64,000 nucleotides of DNA from Pleurotus ostreatus/Saccharomyces cerevisiae fusant (lineage: Eukaryota; Opisthokonta), in the NCBI GenBank assembly GCA_024196135.1, contig JAMQCK010000002.1:434001-498000 (forward strand), written 5' to 3'. The notes under the pieces are model-generated. The model ran no database searches. It saw nothing but the letters and a program-made list of their open reading frames with translations, and was not told the origin of the DNA. Shown here in pieces: positions 11,040 through 21,714 of this stretch. The position numbers were made by a program, and so were the translations under genes. Position 1 is the stretch's first letter; each line of letters begins with the position of its first letter.

Positions 11040-14000
11040 ATGGCGGAGGAGCGATGCTACAAGGAGGTTGCGCCAGACGGGCCATCCCTCTTCCAGAATG
11101 GGAAGCTAGTCATCCAAAGTACGTCGCCGTTCGATCCTTCTTCAGGAAGAGAGACTGACTGATCCCCTTCCCCTAGCGCACCACGTTCGTCATCCCTTCA
11201 CCGTTCCCCCATTCCCCTCGAGTGTTGATGGCTCTATCAGGTTGGATGGCTTGTGTCTGGCGTCTTCACTCTCATCGCTTGCGGGGTGTCCTTCTGGCTC
11301 ATAGACAAGCACCTCCAGTGGTATCACAACGTGCGTGCCTTCATAGATGGCGATGTGCATATGCTAATACCCGTCACAACAGAAACATGAGCAGAGACGT
11401 ACGTCCTCCGGCACTCCTTCCCCTCCTCCTCCAATCCTGAAATACGCATGCAGACATCGTCCGCATCCTCTTCCTAGTCCCCATTTACGCTATAGTCAGC
11501 TTGGCGTCCTACTTCTTCTGGGTATGTTTCCCCTCGTCCCCCCTCATCCATCACTCACTCAACTTACCCAGAATCACTCTACGCCGATTATTCTGGTCCG
11601 AGACTGCTACGAGTCCACCGTCCTCACGTCCTTCTTTTACCTCCTCCTTCTTTATCTGTCCCCCGACTATCAGTCCCAGCAAATGATCTTCGCGAAGGAG
11701 GGCCTTTCCTACGAGCAAGAGAGGCAAGCGATACGAAGCGGCACCACGGTGAAGAAGTGGGTGCTTCCGTTGGGATGGGTGAAGTGGAAGCCAGCGGTAA
11801 GCGCGTATTCGGTGGGGGCGTGCAGTATCCTGACGTTCGTGAAGGATGGTCTATACTTTCTGCAACTGATGAAGTGGGGTGTGCTGCAGTACTGCGTCAT
11901 CCGACCCCTGTACGTTATTCATCTCGTCTACCTCTTCAAAGCTTGATGGACTACTTTAGTTGTACGCTTGCTGCGGTCATTCTGGACTACGCTGGGCTGT
12001 ACTGCGAGGCTTCATGGGGTTTCGGCTGGGGTCACATTTACGTGCGTCGACCAGGTGTTGACCATTGGCTTCTCGAACTAACCCTCCTGAAGCTGACTAT
12101 CATCATTTCCATCTCGGTCACCATCGCCATGTACTGCCTAATCCAGCTGTACGTCGCTGTCTCGGAGTACCTCGCACCACAGAAACCGCTTCTCAAGCTG
12201 TTCGCCATCAAGGCCGTTGGTAGGTTCGCGCCTTCGTGGAGAGAGGACGGCGCTGACGCCTCGCAGTCTTCCTTACCTTCTGGCAAGCCACATTCCTATC
12301 AGTCCTGACGATGTTTGGAGTGGTCAAAGATGTACGTAAGGTCTCCTGTTCACCGCACCGTCAAGCTGACTTGGCCCTCAGACCAAGTACATGACCGCAG
12401 AGGACGTCAACATAGGCATCGGTGCCCTACTCGAGACATTCGAAATGGCGTACGCTCATTATCCACCTCTCCCTCCTCACCTCCACTAACTCCACCCCAG
12501 CTGCTTCGCCCTCGTCCACGTCAAAGCTTTCACCTACAAGGTCTACATCCCCTACTACCTCCCCGACTCCACCGCCGCCCCCATCGAACGCACCCGCCGT
12601 CTGCGCTCCCTCGGCCACGCCTTCGACTTCCGCGAGACCGCGCGCGAGCTGTGGGTCGGCACGAAGTATATGTGGCAGAAGGCGAGGGGGAGAGAGCCTA
12701 AGCTGGATAGGCCGGCGACGCGGCAGACGTACTATGAAAGTGTGTTTGGGAGGCCAAGGATTGCGGATTTGCCTGCGCCGGTGGAGAAGGAGAAGAATAG
12801 GGATGCGGGCAAGGAGAAGAGTATGCGTGCTGGCCGGGAGAAGGACGCCGCGTATGTCGAGGAAGCCAAGGCGACGCTGCCGGATGTCACTCTCGAGGAA
12901 GCGCTTGACGAGGAGAGGCAATGGCTCGGTGCTGGGGATGCCTACAAGTACGACCTTCATGTTGGCTATCTGCAACGCGAACGCAGCGAGGGCCTCGAGA
13001 AGCAGTTCGAGAGGGAGTTGACCAGGCGAGGTTACATTGATCGTAAGTGCACCCCGTAACATCTATCATGCCGTGCTGACAATTTCTCAGCTTATGATTC
13101 AGACAACGTCGCCGATTCTTCAGGTGCCCCTTCCGGACATCGTCAGCAACGTTCATGGTGGCGCAACGTCTACAATCGTATATCTCAGACCGGATACGAC
13201 GCACCCGAGTCGTCTTTGCCTACGACTCCACGACACGCGCCACGACAGCCTTCCGGATCCAGACGGCACCGGCCGAGGGATAGCCAGGAAGCGGCGTTGC
13301 AACGAAGACTTCTGGATGAAGAGATCGACTATGACGAGCCGCCACCACCGAGCGTTCTATACTCTCCCACACGTACCCGCGGTCCCTCCCGTGATCGTTA
13401 TACTGCTGTGCATGATAGTGATTTGGACACGGAGGCCCCGCCATCCCTCTTCAGACCACCTCGTGCTTCGCCTCGCTCTCCACGCTCACAGCATCAGGAT
13501 GCTTCCTCGCCTCGCAACGATCCGCCCTACGCTGCGACCCGTCGTCCGCCTCTGGACCGTGCCGACAGCGTCATGGCACGTATCTTCCCCGCGAGTCAGA
13601 ATCCGTCGTCAACCGCTCTGCATCACCCAGCGGCGAGTGTTCAGTCCTTGCCCTCTGTATCCGCCGATGGGGTAGCGCCCTCTCGGGCGACGCCGCGCGC
13701 AAGGCTGATGACGGGGACGCCAATGCCGACGGGTCTTTCGGCGGTGAGCGAGAGACGATTTGAGGGAGGACTGACCGAAGTGAAGGAGGCGGGCTCGCAG
13801 GAAGCGCACGTCATGCATATGACTGCTGTGCCGGAATTCGCGCGCACATCGTCGGATGTTGGCCATCCTCCTCGCACTTCGCGGTCATCTCATTCTCCCC
13901 GGTCACCACGGCGGCCGGACGCTGGTGCGAAGCATTCTCGCAATCGTGCTGCAGATAATGGCTATCAACCCCCGGTACGCGAACCGGTCTACCATCCAGC

Positions 14001-14259
14001 CTCTCCCGCTACATTTCACTTCCGCGACGCTGCATATCGTCTTCCGACTCAGCAACCTATGCCCTCCTTGCCACCCGGTGCCGGCTACCCGAGACTATCC
14101 TCCTCCGACCAGCCTCGCTCGCCGAAGGGCCGCCCAGTGCCTCGGATACCTGCCCCGCTTGCTCAAAGCCCGCACAATGACCACCATATCACACCTCCCG
14201 AGTCGTCGTACGATCCCATGAACCTGGGTGGGGACATCTACTTCTCACGACCTTTATGA
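11040..14259 (+). CDS. OSTalpha/TMEM184-family (DUF300) multipass membrane protein
   Basis: Members of this family (Pfam Solute_trans_a) have seven membrane helices and sit in vacuolar, endosomal or plasma membranes; human relatives are OSTalpha and TMEM184. The start ATG at 11040 gives MAEERCYKEVAPDGPSLFQN. Helix 1 is GWLVSGVFTLIACGVSFWLI, followed by the family signature IVRILFLVPIYAIVSLASYF and RDCYESTVLTSFFYLLLLYL. Later exons give LQLMKWGVLQYCVIRPL, DYAGLYCEASWGFGWGHIY, TIIISISVTIAMYCLIQLY, FLTFWQATFLSVL and DVNIGIGALLETFEMA. After CFALVHVKAFTYKVYIP comes a long cytosolic tail of several hundred residues, charged then Ser/Pro/Arg-rich, ending GGDIYFSRPL (stop 14257-14259); it is much longer than in animal members. 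Two very short exons (8 and 16 bases) lie near the start. The transported substrate cannot be told. Confidence 0.86.
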
Positions 14260-14715
14260 CCTATACGACCTGACATTACGAACGAAGGGGAGGGCTACTA
14301 CCTCAGTCTACCTTCCCGCATGACCTGCATGATTCAGAACGACCTCGCTATCCCAGTCTGTATCTGTGCACTTGGATCTTTAGGAATTTATTACTAATCT
14401 AAATTGTTGTCCTCGCTATCTACGTGGCGATTGAGCCCTTCCCAGACGTTGGAAGGGGTCTGCTCCCAACATCAGCGCGCATTCGAACTCGGGTTCGGAG
14501 GAAAATAGAGTGGCGCACGTGGCGCAAAGGATCAATTCCGCGGACTCGGCAATTGACGTTCCGCATTTCTCCCCGAGCGCGTTGACGTTGTGGCACGCGT
14601 CGGCGCCTTTGATACCCCCACGGCTCCAAATACCCTTCTATCTTGCCTCAAACCGCCATCTTGCCGCATTCGCCACCAGATCAATCGCCCAGAGTAATCA
14701 AGCGCGCTCACGACA
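14260..14715. other. Intergenic, no supported gene
   Basis: 3' flank of the OSTalpha-like gene and upstream region of the F-box gene. No coding block was recognised. Confidence 0.45.
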
Positions 14716-16482
14716 ATGGCCAACATGATCTCCCGCCCGTCTTCGTCGCCCCCCGAATCATCATCGAGCGCTGGCCATGATTGCCACACTCCCGAGGTAC
14801 CACGGGACAAGCTCCCCCCAGTGGAGACAAGGATCTGCTACCACTGCGATCACACCCTCGTATGCGAGAACCGGGACCTCAGAAAGGCCATCCAGCCCGT
14901 ATACGCCGCACTACGGGGAGGGATATCCCGCATGCACGTCAACCCCGACGCCATTGTCCAACAGATCTCCATATACGAGTCAGATATCGGCCGCTACGAC
15001 GACGAAATCGTCGATCTCGAGAAGGTCATGCGCGAGCTGAAGAGGAAGCGCGGGGAACTACAGCGCGTAGCTGACGCCAACCGGTCCCTCATATCCCCCA
15101 TCCGCCGTCTCCCACTCGAAATCCTGACCACTATATTCCGCTACGTGCAGGAAATCCCGGATGTACGCCTGCCTCTGCAGCTGCGCAAGAACGTCTGCCA
15201 GAGGGTGTGCCATTCGTGGAGAACGATCATCCTCTCCAATCACGCCGAGTTCCTCCCTCACCTCATCGCGCGGGGTCAGACGCCAGAGCATATCGAGCGC
15301 CGGCGCCGAGCACTACACGAGCAGCTCGCCATCACAGCACCGAAACCCTTCTCGCTGGTTATCGAGGACTTCAGCAGCATCCTTATGCATGGCAGCGAAC
15401 GGGAGGACTACGGGCTTCCCCTCGAACAGCCAATCACCGAGGACCCTATCTTCGCCAATTCCGAGCGTTGGCGCTCGGCCAAGATATCACTCGGACCACG
15501 CACCCTCCGCAGTTTAGCTGGCTTCGAAGGCGCAGTCCCCCAGTTGACCACTCTATCACTGTCCTCTGACAGGCCATTCCCTGGCGAAGACTTCGAGTCC
15601 GTGTCGCAATTACGCATGTTCGCAGACGCGCCTCGCCTCAGAACAGTGATGTTGTGTCCGCCATTCTATCCGAATCGCACCGCGCTACCGTACGAGCAGC
15701 TCACGCATATCACGGTCATCGGCATGGATTGGTCTCACATCGCCTACCTCTTCGAACACTGCCGCAAACTCGTTCTTGCGCGCATATATGCTGGCAGAGG
15801 GCCTTCGCCAACAGACGCCATCGCGGAGACATGCGCCACCAAGCTCGACGTCGAGACAAACAACCACACGTTTTTGCCACAAACGCCAGCGCCAGTGACC
15901 CGTTCGCCCTTCACCGTCATCTCCGCGCCGCGACTGTCGAGGCTGGTCCTTCACAGTCTCCCAGATTGCGACGCCCTCGAGGAGATGATCCAGCGGTCAG
16001 GCTGCAGGATCACGAGTCTCATTCTGACCCTGCGGTTCTTGCGCGGCACGAACGTCAGCGCGCAGATCGTCAGGCGGATAGTCGAGATCATGCCCCACGT
16101 TCGCAACTTCGAGGTCACGCTCGACGTGCTGGAGGGCGCGGCGACGTTCATCCAGCTGCTCTTTGCGGAGATGAGCGCGATGACCTGCGAGGCGAAGCCG
16201 CGCGTGCTGCCCGTCCTGCGTCGCTTCTCCTTCACGCTCATCGGCCGCCGCCCGGTGTGCGACCAGGAGCTGGTGCAGCTCGTCGCGGCGCGGATGCAGT
16301 GCCCCGAGTTTATGTGCTTGGAGGTCAAGTGCCCGCTGCCGGGCGCGCGCATCGAGGAGCTGCGGGCGTTCTCGGAGCGCGGGCTCGAGGTGTACGGCCT
16401 AAACGACTGCGACTTGAAGTCCGTGGCCATCAATCGTGGAATGGCGAGTACCGCTCGTCTCTCGATGTACTTCGGGTTGTGA
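14716..16482 (+). CDS. F-box protein with N-terminal coiled coil, single exon
   Basis: One uninterrupted frame of 588 residues, unusual here because most neighbours are spliced. The start ATG at 14716 leads a Ser/Pro-rich N terminus, then a Cys cluster (CYHCDHTLVC, near residues 41-50), then a charged helix (DIGRYDDEIVDLEKVMRELK) likely to form a coiled coil. The F-box follows at about residues 130-175: ISPIRRLPLEILTTIFRYV and NVCQRVCHSWRTIILSN. The remaining 400 residues have spaced leucines (for example LRSLAGFEGAVPQLTTLSL and PRLSRLVLHSLPDCD), as in the degenerate leucine-rich repeats of the large Agaricomycete F-box family. Such proteins usually bind Skp1 in SCF ubiquitin ligases and choose substrates; the substrate here is unknown. 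Stop at 16480-16482. Confidence 0.86.
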   Translation: MANMISRPSSSPPESSSSAGHDCHTPEVPRDKLPPVETRICYHCDHTLVCENRDLRKAIQPVYAALRGGISRMHVNPDAIVQQISIYESDIGRYDDEIVDLEKVMRELKRKRGELQRVADANRSLISPIRRLPLEILTTIFRYVQEIPDVRLPLQLRKNVCQRVCHSWRTIILSNHAEFLPHLIARGQTPEHIERRRRALHEQLAITAPKPFSLVIEDFSSILMHGSEREDYGLPLEQPITEDPIFANSERWRSAKISLGPRTLRSLAGFEGAVPQLTTLSLSSDRPFPGEDFESVSQLRMFADAPRLRTVMLCPPFYPNRTALPYEQLTHITVIGMDWSHIAYLFEHCRKLVLARIYAGRGPSPTDAIAETCATKLDVETNNHTFLPQTPAPVTRSPFTVISAPRLSRLVLHSLPDCDALEEMIQRSGCRITSLILTLRFLRGTNVSAQIVRRIVEIMPHVRNFEVTLDVLEGAATFIQLLFAEMSAMTCEAKPRVLPVLRRFSFTLIGRRPVCDQELVQLVAARMQCPEFMCLEVKCPLPGARIEELRAFSERGLEVYGLNDCDLKSVAINRGMASTARLSMYFGL

Positions 16483-16711
16483 ACATTCATTTTGCAGTAT
16501 CTTGACCTTCACCTACACGGCCATTGATGTGACGACTCTCAGCTCGTTCTGTAGGATTTGCGCATGGATGTGTACTGGTATGTTCTCAGAGCCTCAGACT
16601 GCACTTATGGACGTTCGCTGTATACTTTCTGTACTTCTATGAACGCCCTCGTTCAACTTCTTGATTCATCGAGGCATCGCAAGGCAGTTTAGTAATGATT
16701 TCTGACAAGCG

Positions 16712-17530
16712 CTACGGCTGTGGTAGGCGCAATTTATACAGCTCAATTCCATCCCAGTCATCCTTTGCCCAATTGCATCCCCCTCTTTCCAGCGCCTTCA
16801 CTAGCTTGCGCTGCGGGACCTTCTCGATAACAAACTGCCATACATCCTTCGCGTCTCCAAGGAGCTTATCTGCGACAGCTGGATCGCGACGCTCGAGGCA
16901 GAGAAGCACTGTTGGCTTGCGCGCTTTCGACGCGTTGCAGATTGCGTGTAGAGTCCGCAGAAGTGGCGTCACTAGCTCTGGCGAGTATACTGTATCCCCC
17001 GTGCAGATCAAGTCGAAGGGAGGCGTAAGCGACGTCGTTTCCAGTGGTGGAGATGATGTACGCGTCGAGGAAGTAGCTATCGCGTGCGCGTCATCCCAAC
17101 GCCAGTCTCCCGGCGGGATAGTCCAGTCTAGCTCGGATACCTGTATCGGTTGACGCGTGCTGGTGGAATTTCGAACGATATTCGGGCGAAGTACTTTGTG
17201 CACGACTTCGTCGATGTCGGTCGCGAGAACTTGCCAACCTAGCGATGCCGCCGCAAGTCTAGACGCCAAGTTAGAGGCCCTCTAGTTCCAGCTGAGATAG
17301 GCATACGCAGTCAGCCCTATGCCGCTTCCCAGTTCGCATAGCTTGTTCTCGCAGCGAGGTTTTGGCCGAAAGTTGGCCGCTATGTAGTAGGACATAACCT
17401 GTCCGGAAAGCCAAAGCGCAGTCCCGTTTACAGCGCCATCGTCTAGCTGGGCGAGCTCAAAGGTATTTTCGAGGAATTGGCAGTGTAGGACTGCCTTGTC
17501 TTTGGTAAGATGAGCAGGGAGCATTGCCAT
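16712..17530 (-). CDS. Family-16-like (METTL21-type) protein methyltransferase
   Basis: A SAM-dependent methyltransferase of the lysine-modifying METTL21/Efm group. The start is taken as the ATG at 17528-17530 (MAMLPAHLTKDKAVLHC), because no upstream in-frame ATG is seen. Family marks are FLENTFELAQLDDG, GTALWLSGQVMSYY, motif I NKLCELGSGIGLTA (SAM-binding glycines) and, after a 48-base intron, ALAAASLGWQVLATDIDEVV, where TDID is the acidic post-I motif. Next come SELDWTIPPGDWRWDD and FDLICTGDTVYSPELVTPLL, matching the usual post-II region. The C terminus ends YKLRLPQP (stop 16712-16714). The substrate is probably a protein lysine, perhaps a translation factor, by family inference only. It diverges from the RhoGEF gene across 132 bases. 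Confidence 0.83.
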
Positions 17531-17662
17531 GATGGTGGTAGAAAGCAAGCCGAAACCGGCATCAAAAACATGAGGCAACGGGAAAGTTTGACACGGCGCG
17601 CACGAGGTTCGTTTCCCATCCCGTCGTCGTCGTCGCTGTCCCCGTCGCCGCGTCCCTCAGCG
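17531..17662. promoter_or_regulatory. Short bidirectional promoter
   Basis: Only 132 bases separate the start codons of the methyltransferase (minus) and the RhoGEF (plus), so the two must share promoter DNA and have short leaders. No obvious TATA box is seen. Confidence 0.45.
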
Positions 17663-20600
17663 ATGAAGGCCTTCTTCTCTCGACATTTTGGCAGCAAGGA
17701 CAGCAAGGACAAGGACCCGTCAGTTCAGAAGGAGAAGTTCCCCCCGCTGCGCCAATGGCCACCGCAGGAAGACTCGCCGCCGCGACGGAACGCGACGCCG
17801 ACGGGTTACACGACGTTCAAGCCGCTGCCAGAGGTCATCCCGGATGAGATCATTGGCCAGCTCGCACCTGGCTCTCGTCCTGCTCCCTCTCCTTCGCCGA
17901 CGCCAACCCCATCGCCTCCGGAAGCGAGCGAGGACACCGTCCCCGACCTCCCCGCGACCGCACCCCGTCACGAGCAAGAGTCCACGGGAAGGAGCTCCCG
18001 CAAGACTCTTAATGGCACCAGCAGCATCACTAGTAGCGAAGTCCATAAGAAGGTCGCCTTCATCTCCCCTCCCCCAACACCTGCTGGCGCTACCGCGCTC
18101 GACCGCGTCCCATCAGAGCCCACCGCGCTCACCCCCAGCCAAAGCCCAGCGCCGGCGCCGGCAAAGACAAGCGTCTCGCGATTTCAGGCTGCGCACGGCG
18201 AGAAACCGCGCGCGTCTACGGGTGCCTCGTCCTCCAGGACGGACGTCGCTTCCACCAAGGCGAGCGCGAAAGCGTCGGTCAGAACAGCATCACCGTCCAT
18301 GCAGGGTTCAGCACAGTCACTCCGCTCTGGAACTCCCTTCTCTACCATGTCCTCCGACAACAGCAGTCGCATCCTTTCCGCCACCTCCTGGTCAGAGGTC
18401 ACCGAGGACGATCTCGTCTCCAACCTCGGCTCAAGGGAGCGAACACGCCAAGAGGTCCTTTTCGAGATTATATCCAGCGAGGAGAGGTAAGTGTTGGACC
18501 TTTCTTCGCGTGCTTCCCTAACCGTTTGCAGATACGTCCAGGAATTAATAAAGATGAAGGAGACATTCATCGATCCTCTTCTCCATCCCTTCTCGGCAAC
18601 CTCTTCCTCCATAACATCCCCATTGTCATCAACACCGAATCTCGACTACGACTACTATCGTTCAGAATCCCCTGTAACAACATCTAATGACCACCTTCCG
18701 CCTATTGCCGCGCGCTTCATGTCGCCCACCCCGCCATCTGTCACTCCTCCGGTCGACGCTGTTGACACAGACGAGGAAGACGAGCAGGACGACAGACTCG
18801 GCAAGGGCTATCCATCATCCCGCCGGACGGGCGGTGCGATGAGCCAGGCAGCGCGTCTCAACCATCCTCGCTCACCCTACCGTGCCACCGTCACCAAGAA
18901 TGCGGGAGGCAAAGGCGGCACCGCCGTTCCCTTCCCATCGAGATCACATCAATCGCTTCCGCCGCCACCACGAGCCAACCCGAGCGCGTCGACACACTCG
19001 CTTGGTCGCCAATCCGTCATCATGGAGCGCGAGCGCAACTTCAGCCAGGGTGCATCGGAGCGCAAGGTCTCATCCCCAGCGCCGACACGGTCTGGGGGAG
19101 TCCTTCGCAAGCTCAAGAAGAGCCAGAGCGGGGCGGACAGCCAGGCGGCCAGCAGCGCAGCCCTCCTCGGCGACTCTATAGCGCCGCATCAGCTGCCAGA
19201 AGACTTGCGGATATGCCTGGAGGTTATCGACGGCGGTGTCCTCGACGGACATAAGCGGCTATCAGAGGCGCTTAAGAAGAGATATGACGACCAATACCCG
19301 CTGGTGCGGTCTCTTGCAGACGTCTTCGTGTCGAACGTGAGTGCTTATCCTGTTTATCCTTGTTTGCTCGTCTGATACGTGTATGTCAGTCGGACATCTT
19401 CCAAGGCTATGCAAGATACGTGTTGCACCTGGAGAGGGCGTTGGAGGAGGCAGACGACGCACTCTCCAACGTCAACACGAAGAAGCCGAAGAAGCAGGAC
19501 GCGCACGAATGGCAGAAGGTCTGCAAAGCGTTGCAGAAACTCGAGGAGATCGCTATGGAGAAGGGCGAGACAGGGCTTGCGATCACGCTATCGAAGCCTT
19601 TCCAGCGACTGCTGAAGTACCCGCTCCTCTTCCAGAACCTGCTCTTCCACACCGACCCAAGCACTTTCGAGTACGAGAGTACGTTGCAGATGGTCGCGGA
19701 GGTCGAGCAGATCGTGCGTAGCATCGAGGACGAGAAGATTCAGAAGGAGGAGCGCGACAAGACGCGCGATGTCTTCGCGCGTATCGAGGGTCTAGAGAAG
19801 GTGCGGCAGCTGGCTCAGCCGAAGCCTTCGCGGATACTCGTCGAGGAGCGACCATGCGTGCCAACGCTGGGATCGATTGGGCCGGGAGGGAATGGGTCGT
19901 CGCCGCCGCCAGCCATCGCCAACGGGAAGAATGTGCGGGGGAAGTCGTCGTTCAAGCGGCTGAGCGATGTGCTCAATCCCAGCCTCGGTGGTATCGGGGG
20001 GAAGAAGGACCTCTGGTTCGTTGTCTTCAACGACGTCGTGTTGCAGTGCCAACGTACCGGCACGACGTCTCTACCATTGGTCGCGCATACGAATTCCAGG
20101 ACGAACTCATTACCTGAGTTCCAAGGACGTGCGAAGTACGCGACGACTGGGCGGCGAAATTCGACGACGAAGCCGCGGAACCTGTACAAATTCCTGAAGG
20201 TACGTGGACTGCTGTTCTGAGGTGTTTTGTAACTCATCGCAGCCCAGATCGAGACATGGGATATTGGTGAAGTCATTCAACCTCGCGAGGGTGCAGTGTC
20301 GATGGACGAGTAAGCAATTTCTATGACGTGTTCTGCAGCATCTCATCTTCATGCAGTGTCTTGCGCGCCAAGGCCGCGAAACATAACTCCAACACACTGA
20401 GCCCAACACCTACCAGCAATCATGACGAGGATCCGGGCAACGAATCCGACGACTCAGATCGCAAGAGCAAGATGAGCTTCTCGTACTGGGGCGCGGACAA
20501 GATAACCGTGCAGAAACCTCTCAACATCAACAGAGGTGGGCGTATCACGGTCCCACGGCGCGGTGGCGTCCCTGGCGCGGTCTCCTACGGACGAGAGTCC

Positions 20601-20969
20601 TCCGCGAACGCCAAGTTCGGCACACGACTCGTGTCCGGCGACAGCACTCAACAACCTCTACGGCCAGGTAGCCGCAGGACAGCTGCGACCCCATCCTCAC
20701 GTCGCCCGCAGCAGTCGGAGGACGGACATGGATCGAAGTCCACCATTGCTGGCCGGCCTGCATGGAACAGCCCAACGTCGCCGCTATCATCGCCACCGAC
20801 CAACGCGCGTCGACCACGCAACATGTCGCAGACGAGCACGCCAGTCTCTGCAGCCGCGAAGCCCATCCAGGCAAAGGCGATGCAGTCGTCGCCAGCGCCG
20901 TCCGAGGACTCTGGGGTAGGCCTCTATCGCCAAATTGTCAGGAACGACCCGTCTCTAAAAAACGTTTGA
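17663..20969 (+). CDS. Rho guanine-nucleotide exchange factor (DH domain, probable PH domain)
   Basis: RhoGEFs load GTP onto Rho-type GTPases that control polarity, actin and cell-wall synthesis. The start ATG at 17663 gives MKAFFSRHFGSKDSKDKD. About 270 residues of disordered Pro/Ser-rich sequence follow. The DH domain opens with RQEVLFEIISSEER and, across an intron, YVQELIKMKETFIDPLL (conserved region 1). Then comes a 200-residue Ser/Pro-rich stretch before the fold resumes at LPEDLRICLEVIDGGVL and LVRSLADVFVSN. After an intron come SDIFQGYARYVLHLERAL and the clear CR3 motif GLAITLSKPFQRLLKYPLLF, which contacts the GTPase. GGKKDLWFVVFNDVVLQCQ is the start of a PH-like module. The tail is Ser/Arg-rich and ends NDPSLKNV (stop 20967-20969). 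It is probably cytosolic, at growth sites. Confidence 0.87.
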
Positions 20970-21714
20970 TGACACAGACTGCTTGATCTTCGCTGCCGCT
21001 GCTGGTCCGTCTCCCTTGCGTCTTCTACCTCATGATTGTCATTGCCCTGCACCCTCATACCTCTACCATGCTTTCCTTCTCCCCTCCATTCGCACCTACC
21101 GTATGACTTATATATTATTGAATGCATTGCCAGCATACATACCTCTTCCCTGGTGGTTCAAGACCATAATTCTCACGTCACCACGCCACCCTTTGTTATG
21201 ATACCACGTATGCTGCGCTCGCCCACGCACCAACGTCTCCTTTGCTCGTCCCCACATTCATTCAACGCCCTGCCTTGCGTCCAAAGGACGGCTCAATCAC
21301 TGCACGCTCATTTACCGGTAAAATAGCAGTATATCCCCCCATCTATTCGTTACCCGAGTAGTATATGTAGGTCAAGAGTTCCTGTATTATCATGCTACGT
21401 ACCCTTTCTTTATATCTTCTGCCTTCGCGGATTTGTTTGCAGTGCAACCCGTTCTCGGGCTTCATGGTGGTATATTGTGGGCGAAATTGGACAGTGGCTG
21501 CGCTTCGCCAGTTTGATACAGTTGACTTAGAGGATCGGAACGCCGACGTTGCAGAGAAAATTTGTCTTTGAAGGTAGAGAATCATCGTACAGCATTTGAA
21601 TGTGAAGAATGCTCAAGCAATAATGATAACGGCTGTAAATAAACGCCCGGACATGTGAAGGAGCGACGTAAGGTGATAAATACATGATAAATAAAGGCGT
21701 AGAGGGTTGATCAC
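20970..21714. other. Convergent 3' intergenic region
   Basis: About 745 bases between the stop codons of two convergent genes (RhoGEF and the Uds1-like gene). It is visibly more AT-rich and holds no supported ORF. It should contain both transcript ends. Confidence 0.45.
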
